From Allobosea sp. Root381 (GTDB taxonomy: Bacteria; Pseudomonadota; Alphaproteobacteria; Rhizobiales; Beijerinckiaceae): 64,000 nucleotides of DNA. The stretch is from NCBI RefSeq assembly GCF_001429395.1, contig NZ_LMJT01000041.1, positions 363,230 through 427,229 on the forward strand, in the 5' to 3' direction. The notes beneath the pieces are model-generated. The model saw nothing but the letters and a program-made list of their open reading frames with translations. It was not told the DNA's origin and ran no database searches. The position numbers and the translations under genes were made by a program. This document shows positions 11,903 through 22,425 of this stretch, piece after piece. Position 1 is the stretch's first letter. The number at the start of each line of letters is the position of its first letter.

Positions 11903-13075
11903 ATGGCCCAGCCCCTGACCATCGAAGATCTGCGTATTCTCGCCAAGCGCCGCGTCCCGCGCATGTTCTACGACTACGCAGATTCCGGCGCCTGGACCGA
12001 AGGCACCTACCGCGCCAACGAAACCGACTTCGCCAAGATCAAATTGCGCCAGCGGATCGCGGTCGACATGACCGACCGTACGCTCGAATCGACGATGGTC
12101 GGCCAGCGGGTTGCGATGCCCGTCGCGATCGCCCCGACCGGAATGACGGGGATGCAGCATGCCGATGGCGAGATACTCGCCGCTCGTGCAGCCCACAAGG
12201 CCGGCGTTCCCTTCACCCTGTCGACCATGAGCATCTGCTCGATGGAAGACATCGCCAACCATGTCGGCCAGCCCTTCTGGTTCCAGCTTTACGTGATGAA
12301 GGATCGCGAGTTCATCGCCCGTCTGATTCAGCGCGCCAAGGCTGCTGGAGTGACGGCGCTGATGCTGACGGTCGACCTGCAGATTCTGGGCCAGCGCCAC
12401 AAGGACATCCGCAACGGCCTCTCCGCACCGCCGAAACCGACACTCGCCAACCTGATCAATCTCGCGACAAAGCCACGCTGGTGCCTGAAGATGCTGGACA
12501 CGCCGCGCCGGCAGTTCGGCAACATCGTCGGCCATGTCAGCGGCGTCGCCGACGTCTCCTCGCTCTCCTCCTGGACCTCCTCGCAGTTCGACCCGAAGCT
12601 GAACTGGGACGACGTCAAGTGGATCAAGGATCAGTGGGGCGGCAAGCTGATCCTCAAGGGCATCCTCGACCCTGAGGATGCCGAGATCGCGGCGCAGTCG
12701 GGCGCCGATGCGCTGATCGTCTCCAACCATGGGGGCCGCCAGCTCGACGGCGCCCTCTCCTCGATCGAGGCGCTGCCGGCGATCGTCGATCAGGTCGGCA
12801 ACCGTATCGAGGTGCTGTTCGACGGCGGCATCCGCTCGGGCCAGGACATCATCAAGGCGCTGGCGCTCGGCGCGCACGGCACCTTCATCGGCCGCGCCTT
12901 CCTCTACGGTCTCGGCGCCATGGGCGAGAAAGGCGTGACGCTGACGCTCGACATCATCCGCAAGGAGCTCGACGTGACGATGGCGCTCTGCGGCCTGCGC
13001 GACGTCAGGAACGTCGACGAGCGCATCCTCGCCGGCGGTCGCGAGGGCGCGATCAGGCGGCTGTCTGCGGCCTGA
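11903..13075 (+). CDS. lldD: FMN-dependent alpha-hydroxy-acid dehydrogenase, probably L-lactate dehydrogenase
   Basis: A 390-aa TIM-barrel flavoenzyme oxidising an L-2-hydroxy acid (most likely L-lactate) to the keto acid, passing electrons to quinone at the inner membrane. The active-site signature SNHGGRQLD places the catalytic His at 276 and the substrate arginine at 279. The active-site tyrosine is in MFYDYADSG and the FMN-binding FDGGIRSGQD follows. The 170-230 region is the variable loop that anchors membrane forms. Other members (glycolate oxidase, mandelate dehydrogenase) share these motifs, so the substrate is inferred. A DUF4287 gene follows 43 bp later. Confidence 0.88.
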   Translation: MAQPLTIEDLRILAKRRVPRMFYDYADSGAWTEGTYRANETDFAKIKLRQRIAVDMTDRTLESTMVGQRVAMPVAIAPTGMTGMQHADGEILAARAAHKAGVPFTLSTMSICSMEDIANHVGQPFWFQLYVMKDREFIARLIQRAKAAGVTALMLTVDLQILGQRHKDIRNGLSAPPKPTLANLINLATKPRWCLKMLDTPRRQFGNIVGHVSGVADVSSLSSWTSSQFDPKLNWDDVKWIKDQWGGKLILKGILDPEDAEIAAQSGADALIVSNHGGRQLDGALSSIEALPAIVDQVGNRIEVLFDGGIRSGQDIIKALALGAHGTFIGRAFLYGLGAMGEKGVTLTLDIIRKELDVTMALCGLRDVRNVDERILAGGREGAIRRLSAA

Positions 13076-13118
13076 TCGCCGAGGCGACATCCCGCTTTCA
13101 CCCCACTGGAGGTCCGAG

Positions 13119-13331
13119 ATGGCCGAGCAGCCGATCAAGGGGCCGGCGTCGTATTTTCCCTCCATCGAGAAGAAATACGGCCGCCCGATCGCCGAATGGA
13201 AAGCTCTCGTCAGGGCGCGCTATCCCGCCAGGCACATGGAGCTGGTGGCGATGCTCAAGACGGAGCACGGCCTGGGCCATGGTCACGCCAACGCCATCGT
13301 CGCGGACACCTTGGCCGAGGACAAGAAGTAG
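13119..13331 (+). CDS. DUF4287 domain protein
   Basis: Small 70-aa soluble protein matching DUF4287: the conserved stretch YFPSIEKKYGRPIAEWK near residues 12-28, then a histidine-rich GLGHGHANAIV. Preceded by GGAGG 8 nt before the ATG. It may be cotranscribed with the upstream lactate-dehydrogenase-type gene. Function unknown. Confidence 0.88.
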   Translation: MAEQPIKGPASYFPSIEKKYGRPIAEWKALVRARYPARHMELVAMLKTEHGLGHGHANAIVADTLAEDKK

Positions 13332-13385
13332 CTGGCCGCCGCCCCGCCTTGCCCCGCTATGACGCCCCGGTTCTGATCACCCATG

Positions 13386-13425
13386 AAAAAGACCCGGCGG
13401 ATCGCCTCCGCCGGGCCTTTCTCTT
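13386..13425. terminator. Bidirectional intrinsic terminator
   Basis: Nine-base-pair GC stem CCCGGCGGA / TCCGCCGGG with a five-base loop, preceded by AAAAAGA and followed by CCTTTCTCTTC. The flanking A- and T-rich tracts let it act on both strands, ending the DUF4287 transcript and that of the converging binding-protein gene. Confidence 0.8.
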
Positions 13426-13475
13426 CTCAGTGGACGATCCGCCTCGCGATCATGCGCGAGGCGGGCCGCTCAGCC

Positions 13476-15261
13476 TCAGGCGCGATACCAGGACGAGAGG
13501 TTCCAGGTGTCCACGTCCCAGCCGCTGTGATCATGCGAGAGGTTGTTCGCCGCGGCGACGACCTTCGTGCGCGAGAGCAGCGGCAGGATGACGTTGGCCT
13601 CGCAGAAGATCTCGTTGACCTTGATCAGCAGCGCGGCGCGCTTGGCCGGATCGAGCTCCTTCTGGGCGGCCCTGTAGGTCGTCGGCAGCCGGGTCCGAGT
13701 AGCGCGAGATGTTGCGGCCGAGCCACTTGTTCTCCTTGCTGGCGATTTCCCAGGAGACGAACTGGTTCAGCAGGCGCTCCGGATCCGGCTGCGGCTGCGT
13801 CGTCGTGTACATTTGGATATCGGTGTAGAGCTTGGTGTAGGTGTCGGTGTTGGCGACATCCGACGAGAAGAACACCGAGGCGGTCACCGCCTTCAGCTCG
13901 AGATCGATACCGGCGCGCTGGGCGGCCTGCTTGATGATGGCCTGGGTCTTCTGGCGCGGCGCGTTGATCGAGGTCTGGAAGACGTAGCTGAGCTTCTTGC
14001 CGTCCTTCTCGCGAATGCCGTTCGAGCCCTTCGTCCAGCCGGCGTCGTCGAGGATCTTGTTGGCCTTGTCGATGTTGAACTCGTATTTGAGCTTGGTCGA
14101 CTTGAACCGCTTCGGCTCGTTGACGAAGCTCGCGGTCGCGGTGCCGCCGCGGCCATAGATGAACTTCTGGATCGAGTCGCGGTCGATGAGCAGGTTGAAC
14201 GCCTGGCGCACCGCCGGGTCCGTCAGCGTCGGGTGCTTGGTCTTGACGCTCGAGCGCTCGCCGTCGACGTCGGTCCACGGATCGGTCGTGTTCAGGATGA
14301 TGAACTCGATGTCGCCCGCAGGCGCCGCGCTGATCTTGCCCCGACCGCCGGTCTCCATGCGCTTGAGGATCTCGTCCTCGACCTGCATGTTCCAGGCATA
14401 GTCGTATTCGCCGGTCTGCAGCACGGCGCGCGCCGCCGAGACCGCGTCACCGCCGCCCTTGATCTCGAAGCTATCGAAATGCGGCTGGTTCTTGACGTGG
14501 TAGTCCTCGTTGCGGGTGGTGGTGAGAATGTCGCCCGGCTTGAAGTCGGCGAACTTGTAGGGGCCGGTGCCGACCGGCTTCAGGTTGACCGGAGCCTCGC
14601 GCGACTTGGCGCCCTTGTACTCTGCGAAGAGATGCTTCGGGATGATCATGCCGGCGACGCCGACGAAGGCATCGGCCCAGAACGGCGTCGGCTCCTTGAA
14701 GATCACCTTGACGGTGTGGTCGTCAACCTTCTCGACCTTGATGTTGGCGTAGGAGCCGGAGGTATAGGCGGCGGTCTCCGGATCGGCGGCGTATTCCCAG
14801 GTAAAGACGACGTCGTCGGCGGTGAACGGCTTGCCGTCATGCCATTTCACGCCCTGCTTCAGCTTCCAGGTGACGGTCGTGCCGTCTTCCGAGAGCCCGC
14901 CATTCGCCTTGGAGGGAGCCTCGGCCGCGAGCTGCGGGATCAGGTTGCCTTCCTTGTCCCAGCCGGCGAGCGGCTCGTAGAACACGCGCGAGGCGATCTG
15001 GTCCTTGGTGCCCGAGGCGAAATGCGGGTTGAGCAGCGTCGGCGCCTGCCAGAGCAGAATCTTCACCGGGCCACCGCCGCCGGCCTTGGTCGGCTTGTAG
15101 TCGAGCGTGGCGTTCGCCATCGCGACATCGTTCCAGGCCAGGATCTGGCTCGCGATCGGCGCGGTGATACCGACCGCAGCCAGCTTCTTGATGAAGGAAC
15201 GGCGCGAAAGCTGCCCGTCCTTGACGCTCTGAACCATGCCCTGGATTTGCTGACTATTCAT
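13476..15261 (-). pseudogene. Peptide/opine ABC transporter substrate-binding protein, frameshifted near the 3' end
   Basis: Family 5 (DppA/OppA-like) periplasmic binding protein. A Tat signal (LSRRSFIKKL near residues 19-28) is followed by the SBP_bac_5 fold with VKWHDGKPFTADDVVFTW. The frame is intact for about 527 codons, then breaks at 13677. There a GACGAC-C-TAC junction has lost two bases or gained one, and the missing C-terminal part continues in another frame to the stop at 13476-13478 with the expected ending GWDVDTWNLSSWYRA. Repaired, it would be about 595 aa. As sequenced the frame runs on past the junction to 13531 with an aberrant arginine-rich tail. No permease or ATPase genes adjoin it. 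A sequencing error would look the same. Confidence 0.85.
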
Positions 15262-15332
15262 AGACTTACCTTCGCATTACGTTTGCCGGCGCATAAATTC
15301 GGGCACCGAAAGACAGGCATACTTCGTCACAA

Positions 15333-15354
15333 CCGAAGCATTACTATGCTTCGG
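15333..15354. promoter_or_regulatory. Short perfect hairpin in the leader of the binding-protein gene
   Basis: CCGAAGCAT - TACT - ATGCTTCGG, nine perfect pairs with a four-base loop, about 70 bp upstream of the start at 15261. A second, weaker inverted repeat (AGTCCT / AGGACT) lies near 15387-15405. Either could be an operator or an RNA structure; nothing decides between them. Confidence 0.35.
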
Positions 15355-15487
15355 CCGCGGCCGACCTCTTAGGAGCTGTGACCTTAAGTCCTGCTTAAAA
15401 GGACTGAGGCAAAGCGGTGCATCCTTGATCCGCCTGCCTTCATTTTAGCCGTTCTGCACGCCGGGCGCCCTGCGTCCGATCGTCCAG

Positions 15488-15523
15488 CGAAAAGCCCCGC
15501 GACCGGTGTCGCGGGGCTTTCAA
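15488..15523 (-). terminator. Intrinsic terminator of ettA
   Basis: Perfect 13-bp stem AAAGCCCCGCGAC / GTCGCGGGGCTTT with loop CGGT at 15491-15520, just downstream of the ettA stop at 15539. The U tract is short (TTTT on the minus strand). Confidence 0.8.
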
Positions 15524-15538
15524 ATGGCAAACCGGCTA

Positions 15539-17191
<1,653 letters not shown>

Positions 17192-17329
17192 AAAGGTGCG
17201 GTCTCCGCTCTCGGACTGATCGGCCGGACTGTTCGGGAAATCTGGCGCGTATGTAGCGATGCCGGCCCCGCGCCGCAACCGCCATGCTGCCGACCTTCAG
17301 CGATTGCGCCACGGTCCACAGGCTGAATA

Positions 17330-17950
17330 ATGCCCGCTGGCGCAACCGTTTCAGGCGAATCCGACGTGTCCGATCAAGACGGCAAGGCGCCGATCGAACT
17401 GAGGCTGCATGACAGCGCCCAGCTCTTCAACACGCTCGACCCCTTCCCCTTCCGCGAGGGCGACATCTCCGCTGATGCCGAGCGCTACATCGTCGAATGG
17501 GCGCAGGAGCTGCCCAAGGGCGCACCGATCGCGATCGTGGTCCATCTCCAGCAGCCGGAGAATTCGGCCAGGGCCGGCCCGGACCTCGCGAAGGCGCTGA
17601 GGAACTGGTTCGCGGCCAAGGCCCGCGCCGAGGCCCAGGCGCTCCGCGACCTGTTCCGTGACGGCCGCCTGGCTTTCCTGATCGGCTTTGCCGGGCTCGC
17701 CATCTGCCTGTTCCTGAGCTTCCTCCTGACGCAGCGCTTCGAGGGGCCCTTCACCCGCGTCTTTCAGGAAAGCCTCATCATCATCGGCTGGGTGGTGATC
17801 TGGCGGCCGGCCGAGATGTTCCTCTACGACTGGGTTCCGCTCCTGCGCCGCCGGCGCCTGTACCAGCGCCTCGCCGATGCGCGCATCACCGTGCAGACAG
17901 CCCTCGCGCCGCGAAATGACGCTGCAGCACCATCGCCGAAGGTCAGCTGA
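17330..17950 (+). CDS. Uncharacterised two-pass membrane protein
   Basis: I do not recognise the family by name. The 206-aa product has a soluble N-terminal part (residues 1-110) with the well-ordered segment FNTLDPFPFREGDIS and the acidic ADAERYIVEWAQELP. Two membrane segments follow, about residues 118-138 (FLIGFAGLAICLFLSFLL) and 148-168 (LIIIGWVVIWRPAEMFLYDW), then a basic cytoplasmic stretch LLRRRRLYQRLADAR. GTG at 17366 (MSDQDGK) is an alternative start with AGGCGA upstream. It is divergent from ettA across 138 bp. Confidence 0.75.
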   Translation: MPAGATVSGESDVSDQDGKAPIELRLHDSAQLFNTLDPFPFREGDISADAERYIVEWAQELPKGAPIAIVVHLQQPENSARAGPDLAKALRNWFAAKARAEAQALRDLFRDGRLAFLIGFAGLAICLFLSFLLTQRFEGPFTRVFQESLIIIGWVVIWRPAEMFLYDWVPLLRRRRLYQRLADARITVQTALAPRNDAAAPSPKVS

Positions 17951-18055
17951 ATATCGAACACTGTATGCAGCATATCTTGAGAGCCTCGTGAAAGCTGTCT
18001 AAGCTCCCCTTCGGACCGTCACGTTGAAAAGGCGGCAGATCCGTTGGGAGAGAAC

Positions 18056-19021
18056 ATGAAGATCCTTACGAAAGCCGCGCTCGGCGCTGCGGCGATGCTA
18101 CTCGCCATCAGCCCGTCCTGGGCCTTTCCAGACCGCCCCGTCCAGTTGATCGTGCCCTGGGCAGCCGGCGGCGGCATGGATGCGGTGATGCGGATCTTCG
18201 CGGCCGGCTACGAGGCCGAGCTGAAGCAGCCGGTTAACATCGTCAACCGCACCGGGGGCGGCGGCATCACCGGCCACACCGCGATCGCGACCGCCACGGC
18301 CGACGGCTACACCCTCGGGGGCATCAGCCCCGAGATCTCGTTCTTCAAGACGCTCGGCATGGGGGACCTCACCGTCGACAGCATCGATGCCTTCTCGCGC
18401 GTCTCGCTGATCCCAGCCGGCGTCACGGTCAAGGCCGACAGCCCCTACAAGACCGCGGCAGACTACATCAAGGCGGTAAAGGACAACCCGAAGGGCACGC
18501 TGATGGCGTCGGGCACCGGCGTCGGCGGCTCCTGGCATATCGCCTCGGGCGGACTGCTCAAGGCGGCGGGCCTGACCCCGGACGCCGTGAAATGGGTTCC
18601 GAGCAATGGCGGCGCGCCGGCGCTCAACGATCTCGTCGCCGGCGGCCTGCAGGTCTTCACCGGTTCGCCGATCGAGGCCAGGGCGATGCTCGAAGCGGGC
18701 CGCGTCCGCACCATCCTGCTGATGACCGAGGAGCGCCACCCCAACTTCCCGGACGTTCCCAGCGCCAAGGAGGCCGGGCTCGACTGGACCTATCAGAACT
18801 GGTTCGCGCTCGCCGGCCCGAAGGGCATCCCGGCCGACCGCCGCAAGATTCTGTTCGAGGCGGCCGAGCGGACGATGCAGCGCCCGGAGGTCCGCAAGGC
18901 CATGGCCGATCGCGGCATCACGCCTGTCTGGGACAAGCCCGAGGAGTTCGCCGCCTATGTGAAGACCTTCACCGAGCGCGGCAACAGCGTCCTCAAGGAG
19001 CTCGGCCTCGCCAAGAACTGA
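18056..19021 (+). CDS. Tripartite tricarboxylate transporter binding protein (TctC/Bug family)
   Basis: Periplasmic solute receptor of 321 aa for a TctABC-type carboxylate importer. A signal peptide (MKILTKAALGAAAMLLAI, cleavage after SWA near residue 22) precedes the Bug-family start FPDRPVQLIVPWAAGGGMDA. The family motif GGGGITGHTAIATA follows near 65-80. GGGAGA lies just upstream of the ATG at 18056, better than the TTG at 18044. No TctA or TctB gene is nearby, as is common for Bug proteins. The ligand is unknown; most characterised members bind carboxylates or amides. Confidence 0.9.
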   Translation: MKILTKAALGAAAMLLAISPSWAFPDRPVQLIVPWAAGGGMDAVMRIFAAGYEAELKQPVNIVNRTGGGGITGHTAIATATADGYTLGGISPEISFFKTLGMGDLTVDSIDAFSRVSLIPAGVTVKADSPYKTAADYIKAVKDNPKGTLMASGTGVGGSWHIASGGLLKAAGLTPDAVKWVPSNGGAPALNDLVAGGLQVFTGSPIEARAMLEAGRVRTILLMTEERHPNFPDVPSAKEAGLDWTYQNWFALAGPKGIPADRRKILFEAAERTMQRPEVRKAMADRGITPVWDKPEEFAAYVKTFTERGNSVLKELGLAKN

Positions 19022-19135
19022 CGGCGCCGTCCCCCGGGGAGCGCTTCACAAAAGCGGCATCCCCACGCTCCGAAGCTTCCCTTCGGCCCGAGCCATGCAT
19101 CAGACTGGCCGGGCTGAAGCGAGGTGGAGGCGAGC

Positions 19136-19969
19136 ATGCGACGAAGGGCGACGCGGGCGAGGTCTCTCCGGTTCGGCCTGGCCGCCCTGCTCGCGGGCTT
19201 CCTTGGCAGCGCCCCGGCCCTGGCGCAAAGCGACGAGCCCGGCTGTCGGCCGGAGATGGCTTCGCTGCGCCTGCCGGTCCAGCGCGCCAATCTCTTGCTG
19301 GCCAATCTGGCGCAGGGCGAGACCCGCCTCACCTTCGTCGGCCACGCCACCTTCCTGATCGAGACGCCGGGCGGCATCAGGCTCGCGACCGACTACAACG
19401 ACTATATCCGGCCCTCGGTCACGCCGGACATCGCGACGATGAACAAGGCGCACTCCACGCATAATTCGCGCAATCCGGACCCGGCGATCAAGCAGGTCCT
19501 GCCCGGCTGGGACCCGACCGGAGCGGGTCCGGCAAAGCACGACCTCACCCTCGGCGACCTGCGCGTCCGCAACGTGCCGACCAATATCCGCAGCTATGCC
19601 GGCGGGACCGATTTCGACGGCAATTCGATCTTCGTCTTCGAAATCGGCGAGCTCTGCATCGCCCATCTCGGCCATCTGCATCACCCGCTCGAGCCCGGTC
19701 ATCTGCGTGCGCTGGGGCGTGTCGACGTCGTGCTCTTCCCGGTCGATGGCAGCTACACGCTCGATCAGGAGGGCATGCTCGAGGTGCTGAAATCGCTGCA
19801 GGCCCGGGTGATGATCCCGATGCACTTCTTCGGCGGCGGCACGCTGAACCGCTTCCTGGCGCGCTCGCAGGAACTCTGGCCAGTCGAGCGCCGCGAGCAG
19901 CCGGTGATCACCGTGACCAAGGCGGGGCTGCCGGCGAAACCGACCGTGATCGTCCTGCCCGGTCACTGA
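19136..19969 (+). CDS. Exported MBL-fold protein with altered metal motif
   Basis: A 277-aa protein with an arginine-rich N terminus and signal peptide (RFGLAALLAGFLGSAPALAQ). The metallo-beta-lactamase fold of the UlaG-like type (COG2220) follows, starting TRLTFVGHATFLIETPGG. Instead of the canonical HxHxDH the sequence reads AHSTHNSRN. Later histidines are in AHLGHLHHPLEPGH and IPMHFFGGG. The start at 19136 is set by GGAGG five bases upstream; GTG at 19124 is weaker. Enzyme activity and substrate are unknown, and the altered motif may mean an unusual metal site. Confidence 0.8.
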   Translation: MRRRATRARSLRFGLAALLAGFLGSAPALAQSDEPGCRPEMASLRLPVQRANLLLANLAQGETRLTFVGHATFLIETPGGIRLATDYNDYIRPSVTPDIATMNKAHSTHNSRNPDPAIKQVLPGWDPTGAGPAKHDLTLGDLRVRNVPTNIRSYAGGTDFDGNSIFVFEIGELCIAHLGHLHHPLEPGHLRALGRVDVVLFPVDGSYTLDQEGMLEVLKSLQARVMIPMHFFGGGTLNRFLARSQELWPVERREQPVITVTKAGLPAKPTVIVLPGH

Positions 19970-20098
19970 GGGCGAACAAAGCGCCGGCACTCGATATGCA
20001 CGTTAAGCTCCCGGTCAGGCTGATCTCAGGCTGACGTTGCGCAAGACGGCGGCGCTGGCATTCTGCCAAGCATCAGATCGTCCACCGGGAACCCCGCG

Positions 20099-20428
20099 AT
20101 GACCCGCGCACTCGTGATCGCCTGTCTCTCGGCCGGCCTGTTGCTGCCGGCCGGCGCCGAGGCCGCCAAGATGCGGTCCGGCGGCAAGAGCAGCGCCTCC
20201 TCGTCGAGCGAGACCTCCGGCGGCAAGCGCGGGGCCATCGCGGTCCTCCCCGGCGCGGCGGCAGCCTCCCGCGGCGCCAAAGCCGGCGACGCCCCCGCCC
20301 GGGTCCCCTTCCCGCCCTCCACCATGGCTGCGGCCGCGCCCGCGGCGAGCGTTCTCGCCGTCAGTGACACCCCGAAGATCTGGTGCCGCAGCGAAGTCGT
20401 GGTCGGCGGCTTCTGCGTGCTCAACTAA
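20099..20428 (+). CDS. Small exported protein of unknown function
   Basis: 109 aa with a signal peptide (cleavage probably after AEA near residue 22). A low-complexity middle rich in Ser, Gly and Ala (SSASSSSETSGGKRG) is followed by a conserved-looking end, DTPKIWCRSEVVVGGFCVLN, with two cysteines 10 residues apart that could form a disulfide in the periplasm. GGGA lies upstream of the ATG. I do not recognise a named family. Confidence 0.65.
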   Translation: MTRALVIACLSAGLLLPAGAEAAKMRSGGKSSASSSSETSGGKRGAIAVLPGAAAASRGAKAGDAPARVPFPPSTMAAAAPAASVLAVSDTPKIWCRSEVVVGGFCVLN

Positions 20429-20445
20429 GCCCGGCCGGGCTTTCT

Positions 20446-20508
20446 CGGAACCACGCCGTCATTCCGATTGAGGCCTGCGGCCTGTCCCGGAATGACGGCG
20501 TGGTTCCG
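20446..20508. repeat. Palindromic intergenic repeat, copy 3 (perfect 20-bp arms)
   Basis: Left arm at 20446-20465 and right arm at 20489-20508 pair perfectly over 20 bp; they contain CGTCATTCC and GGAATGACG. It sits between two converging genes and may also serve as a terminator for both. Confidence 0.8.
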
Positions 20509-20529
20509 TGCGTGAAGGCTTCGTGACGA

Positions 20530-22338
20530 TCAGAAATCGCCGAGATCGTCCGGCACGTTGCCGTGGATCTTGCCGGCCGCCTTCGGCTTGGTGAGCGGCG
20601 CCGGGATCGGCGCATTGCCGCGCACGAGGTTGACGCCTGCATAGATGTCGCTGGCCACCTGCAGGTCCAGCCGCTCGTCGTCGCGCCGGCGGACATCCTC
20701 GGCGATTTCGATCGCCTCCTCCTGCGAGACGCCCATGCCGAGCAGCACCGCCGTGCCGAAGGCCATCGCCGATTCGAAGGTCTCGCGGATCTGGTATTCG
20801 ACGCCGTTGCGGATCAGGTCCATCGAGTGGCCCCGATCATAGGCGCGCACGAACAGTTTGGCGTGCGGGAAGGCCTCCTGAGCCACCGCGACGATGCGGT
20901 TGGCAGTGTCGCGATTGTCGACGCAGACCAGGATCGCCTCGGCCCGTTCGGCCCCGGAGGCATGCAGGATCTCGGCGCGCGTGCCGTCGCCGTAATGCAC
21001 CTTGAAGCCGAAATTTGACGCGGCCTTGATCAGCTCGACATCGACCTCGATGATCGAGACGTTGAAGCCGCGCGCCAGCAGCGACTGGCTGGCGACCTGC
21101 CCGAAGCGGCCAAAGCCGATGATCAGCGCCCGCCCGTCGAGGCCGTCGGCCAACTCGACGCCGTCCAGTGAGGTCTCCTGCGCCGGCATGAAGCGGTCGA
21201 GCGCGATCGCGAGCAGTGGCGTCAGCGCCATCGAGAGGATCACCGTCGCGCTGGCGACCGCATTCACCTGCGCATCGAAGATGCCCGCAGCCAGCGCTGC
21301 ACCATACAGCACGAAGGCGAACTCGCCGCCCTGCGAGAACAGCGCAACGCGGGTGATCGCCTCGCGGTTGGTCGAGCGGAACAGCTTGGCGACGGCGAAG
21401 ATGCCGAGCGCCTTGACCCCCATGAAGGCGATCACCGCCAGCCCGATCAACTGCCACTGGCTGGCGATGACCGCGAGGTCGAGCGACATGCCGACGGCGA
21501 GGAAGAACAGCCCGAGCAGGATGCCGCGGAACGGCTCGATATCGGCCTCGAGCTGGTGGCGGAAGCTCGATTCCGACAGCAGCACGCCGGCGAGGAAGGC
21601 GCCCATCGCCATCGACAACCCGCCGAGCTGCATCGCCAGGGCCGAGCCGAGAACGACGAGCAGCGCGGCCGCCGTCATGACCTCGCGCGCCTGCGCCAGC
21701 GCCAAGAGCCGGAACATCGGGTTGAGCAGGTAGCGCCCTGCAAGGACCAGCCCCGCGACGCAGGCGAGCCCGATGCCGAAGGACAGCCAGCCATTGCCGG
21801 CATCACCGCTGACAGGCGCGAGCAGCGCCACGACCGCAAGCAGCGGCACGATGGCGAGGTCTTCGAGCAGCAGGATCGAAACCGCCTGCTGGCCCTGCGG
21901 TGTCGAGGTCTCGCCGCGTTCGTCCAGCATCTGCATCACGACGGCGGTCGAGGACAGCACGAAGCCCATGCCGGCGATGAAGGCCGCGGGCAGCGGCAGC
22001 CCATAGGCATAGCCGACGGCGGTAAGCAGCGCGCCGCAGAAGGTGACCTGCAGCGCTCCGAGGCCGAAGATCTCGCGGCGCAGGTTCCACAGCCGGGACG
22101 GCTGCATCTCCAGCCCGATGATGAAGAGGAACATCACCACGCCGAACTCCGCGACGTGAAGCACCGTCGCCGGATGCGCGAAGAGGCCAAGCCCATAGGG
22201 GCCGATGGCGAGCCCTGCCGTGAAATAGCCCAGCACGGAGCCGAGTCCGAGACGCTTGAACAGCGGCACGGCGACGACGCCGGCCCCCAGCAGGCTTACG
22301 ACCTTGATCAGATCGCCGGTGACGCCCTCGACTGCCAT
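20530..22338 (-). CDS. Monovalent cation:proton antiporter, KefB/KefC type
   Basis: Inner-membrane CPA2 antiporter of 602 aa. About twelve to thirteen membrane segments occupy residues 8-395, with the CPA2 motif ADIEPFRGILLGLFFLAVGM. An RCK/TrkA-N domain follows, with dinucleotide motif IIGFGRFGQVASQSLLARG near 410. Such proteins exchange potassium for protons, and KefC is gated by glutathione adducts; the closing gating residues cannot be judged here. The start MAVEGVTGDL at 22338 has GGGGAG upstream and begins directly before the first membrane helix. No KefF/KefG partner is adjacent. Confidence 0.9.
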   Translation of the reverse strand: MAVEGVTGDLIKVVSLLGAGVVAVPLFKRLGLGSVLGYFTAGLAIGPYGLGLFAHPATVLHVAEFGVVMFLFIIGLEMQPSRLWNLRREIFGLGALQVTFCGALLTAVGYAYGLPLPAAFIAGMGFVLSSTAVVMQMLDERGETSTPQGQQAVSILLLEDLAIVPLLAVVALLAPVSGDAGNGWLSFGIGLACVAGLVLAGRYLLNPMFRLLALAQAREVMTAAALLVVLGSALAMQLGGLSMAMGAFLAGVLLSESSFRHQLEADIEPFRGILLGLFFLAVGMSLDLAVIASQWQLIGLAVIAFMGVKALGIFAVAKLFRSTNREAITRVALFSQGGEFAFVLYGAALAAGIFDAQVNAVASATVILSMALTPLLAIALDRFMPAQETSLDGVELADGLDGRALIIGFGRFGQVASQSLLARGFNVSIIEVDVELIKAASNFGFKVHYGDGTRAEILHASGAERAEAILVCVDNRDTANRIVAVAQEAFPHAKLFVRAYDRGHSMDLIRNGVEYQIRETFESAMAFGTAVLLGMGVSQEEAIEIAEDVRRRDDERLDLQVASDIYAGVNLVRGNAPIPAPLTKPKAAGKIHGNVPDDLGDF

Positions 22339-22425
22339 CCACTCCCCTTCCAGCTCGGCGCCACCGCTCGAAGCGGCCACGCTCAGTAGGTGCGCTGCAC
22401 CACGATGGCAATCGCCAGTCCGCTT

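Noticed and set aside
13386..13934. Plus-strand frame beginning MKKTRRIASAGPFSSQ
   Set aside because: It starts inside the terminator hairpin and lies antisense to the binding-protein gene.
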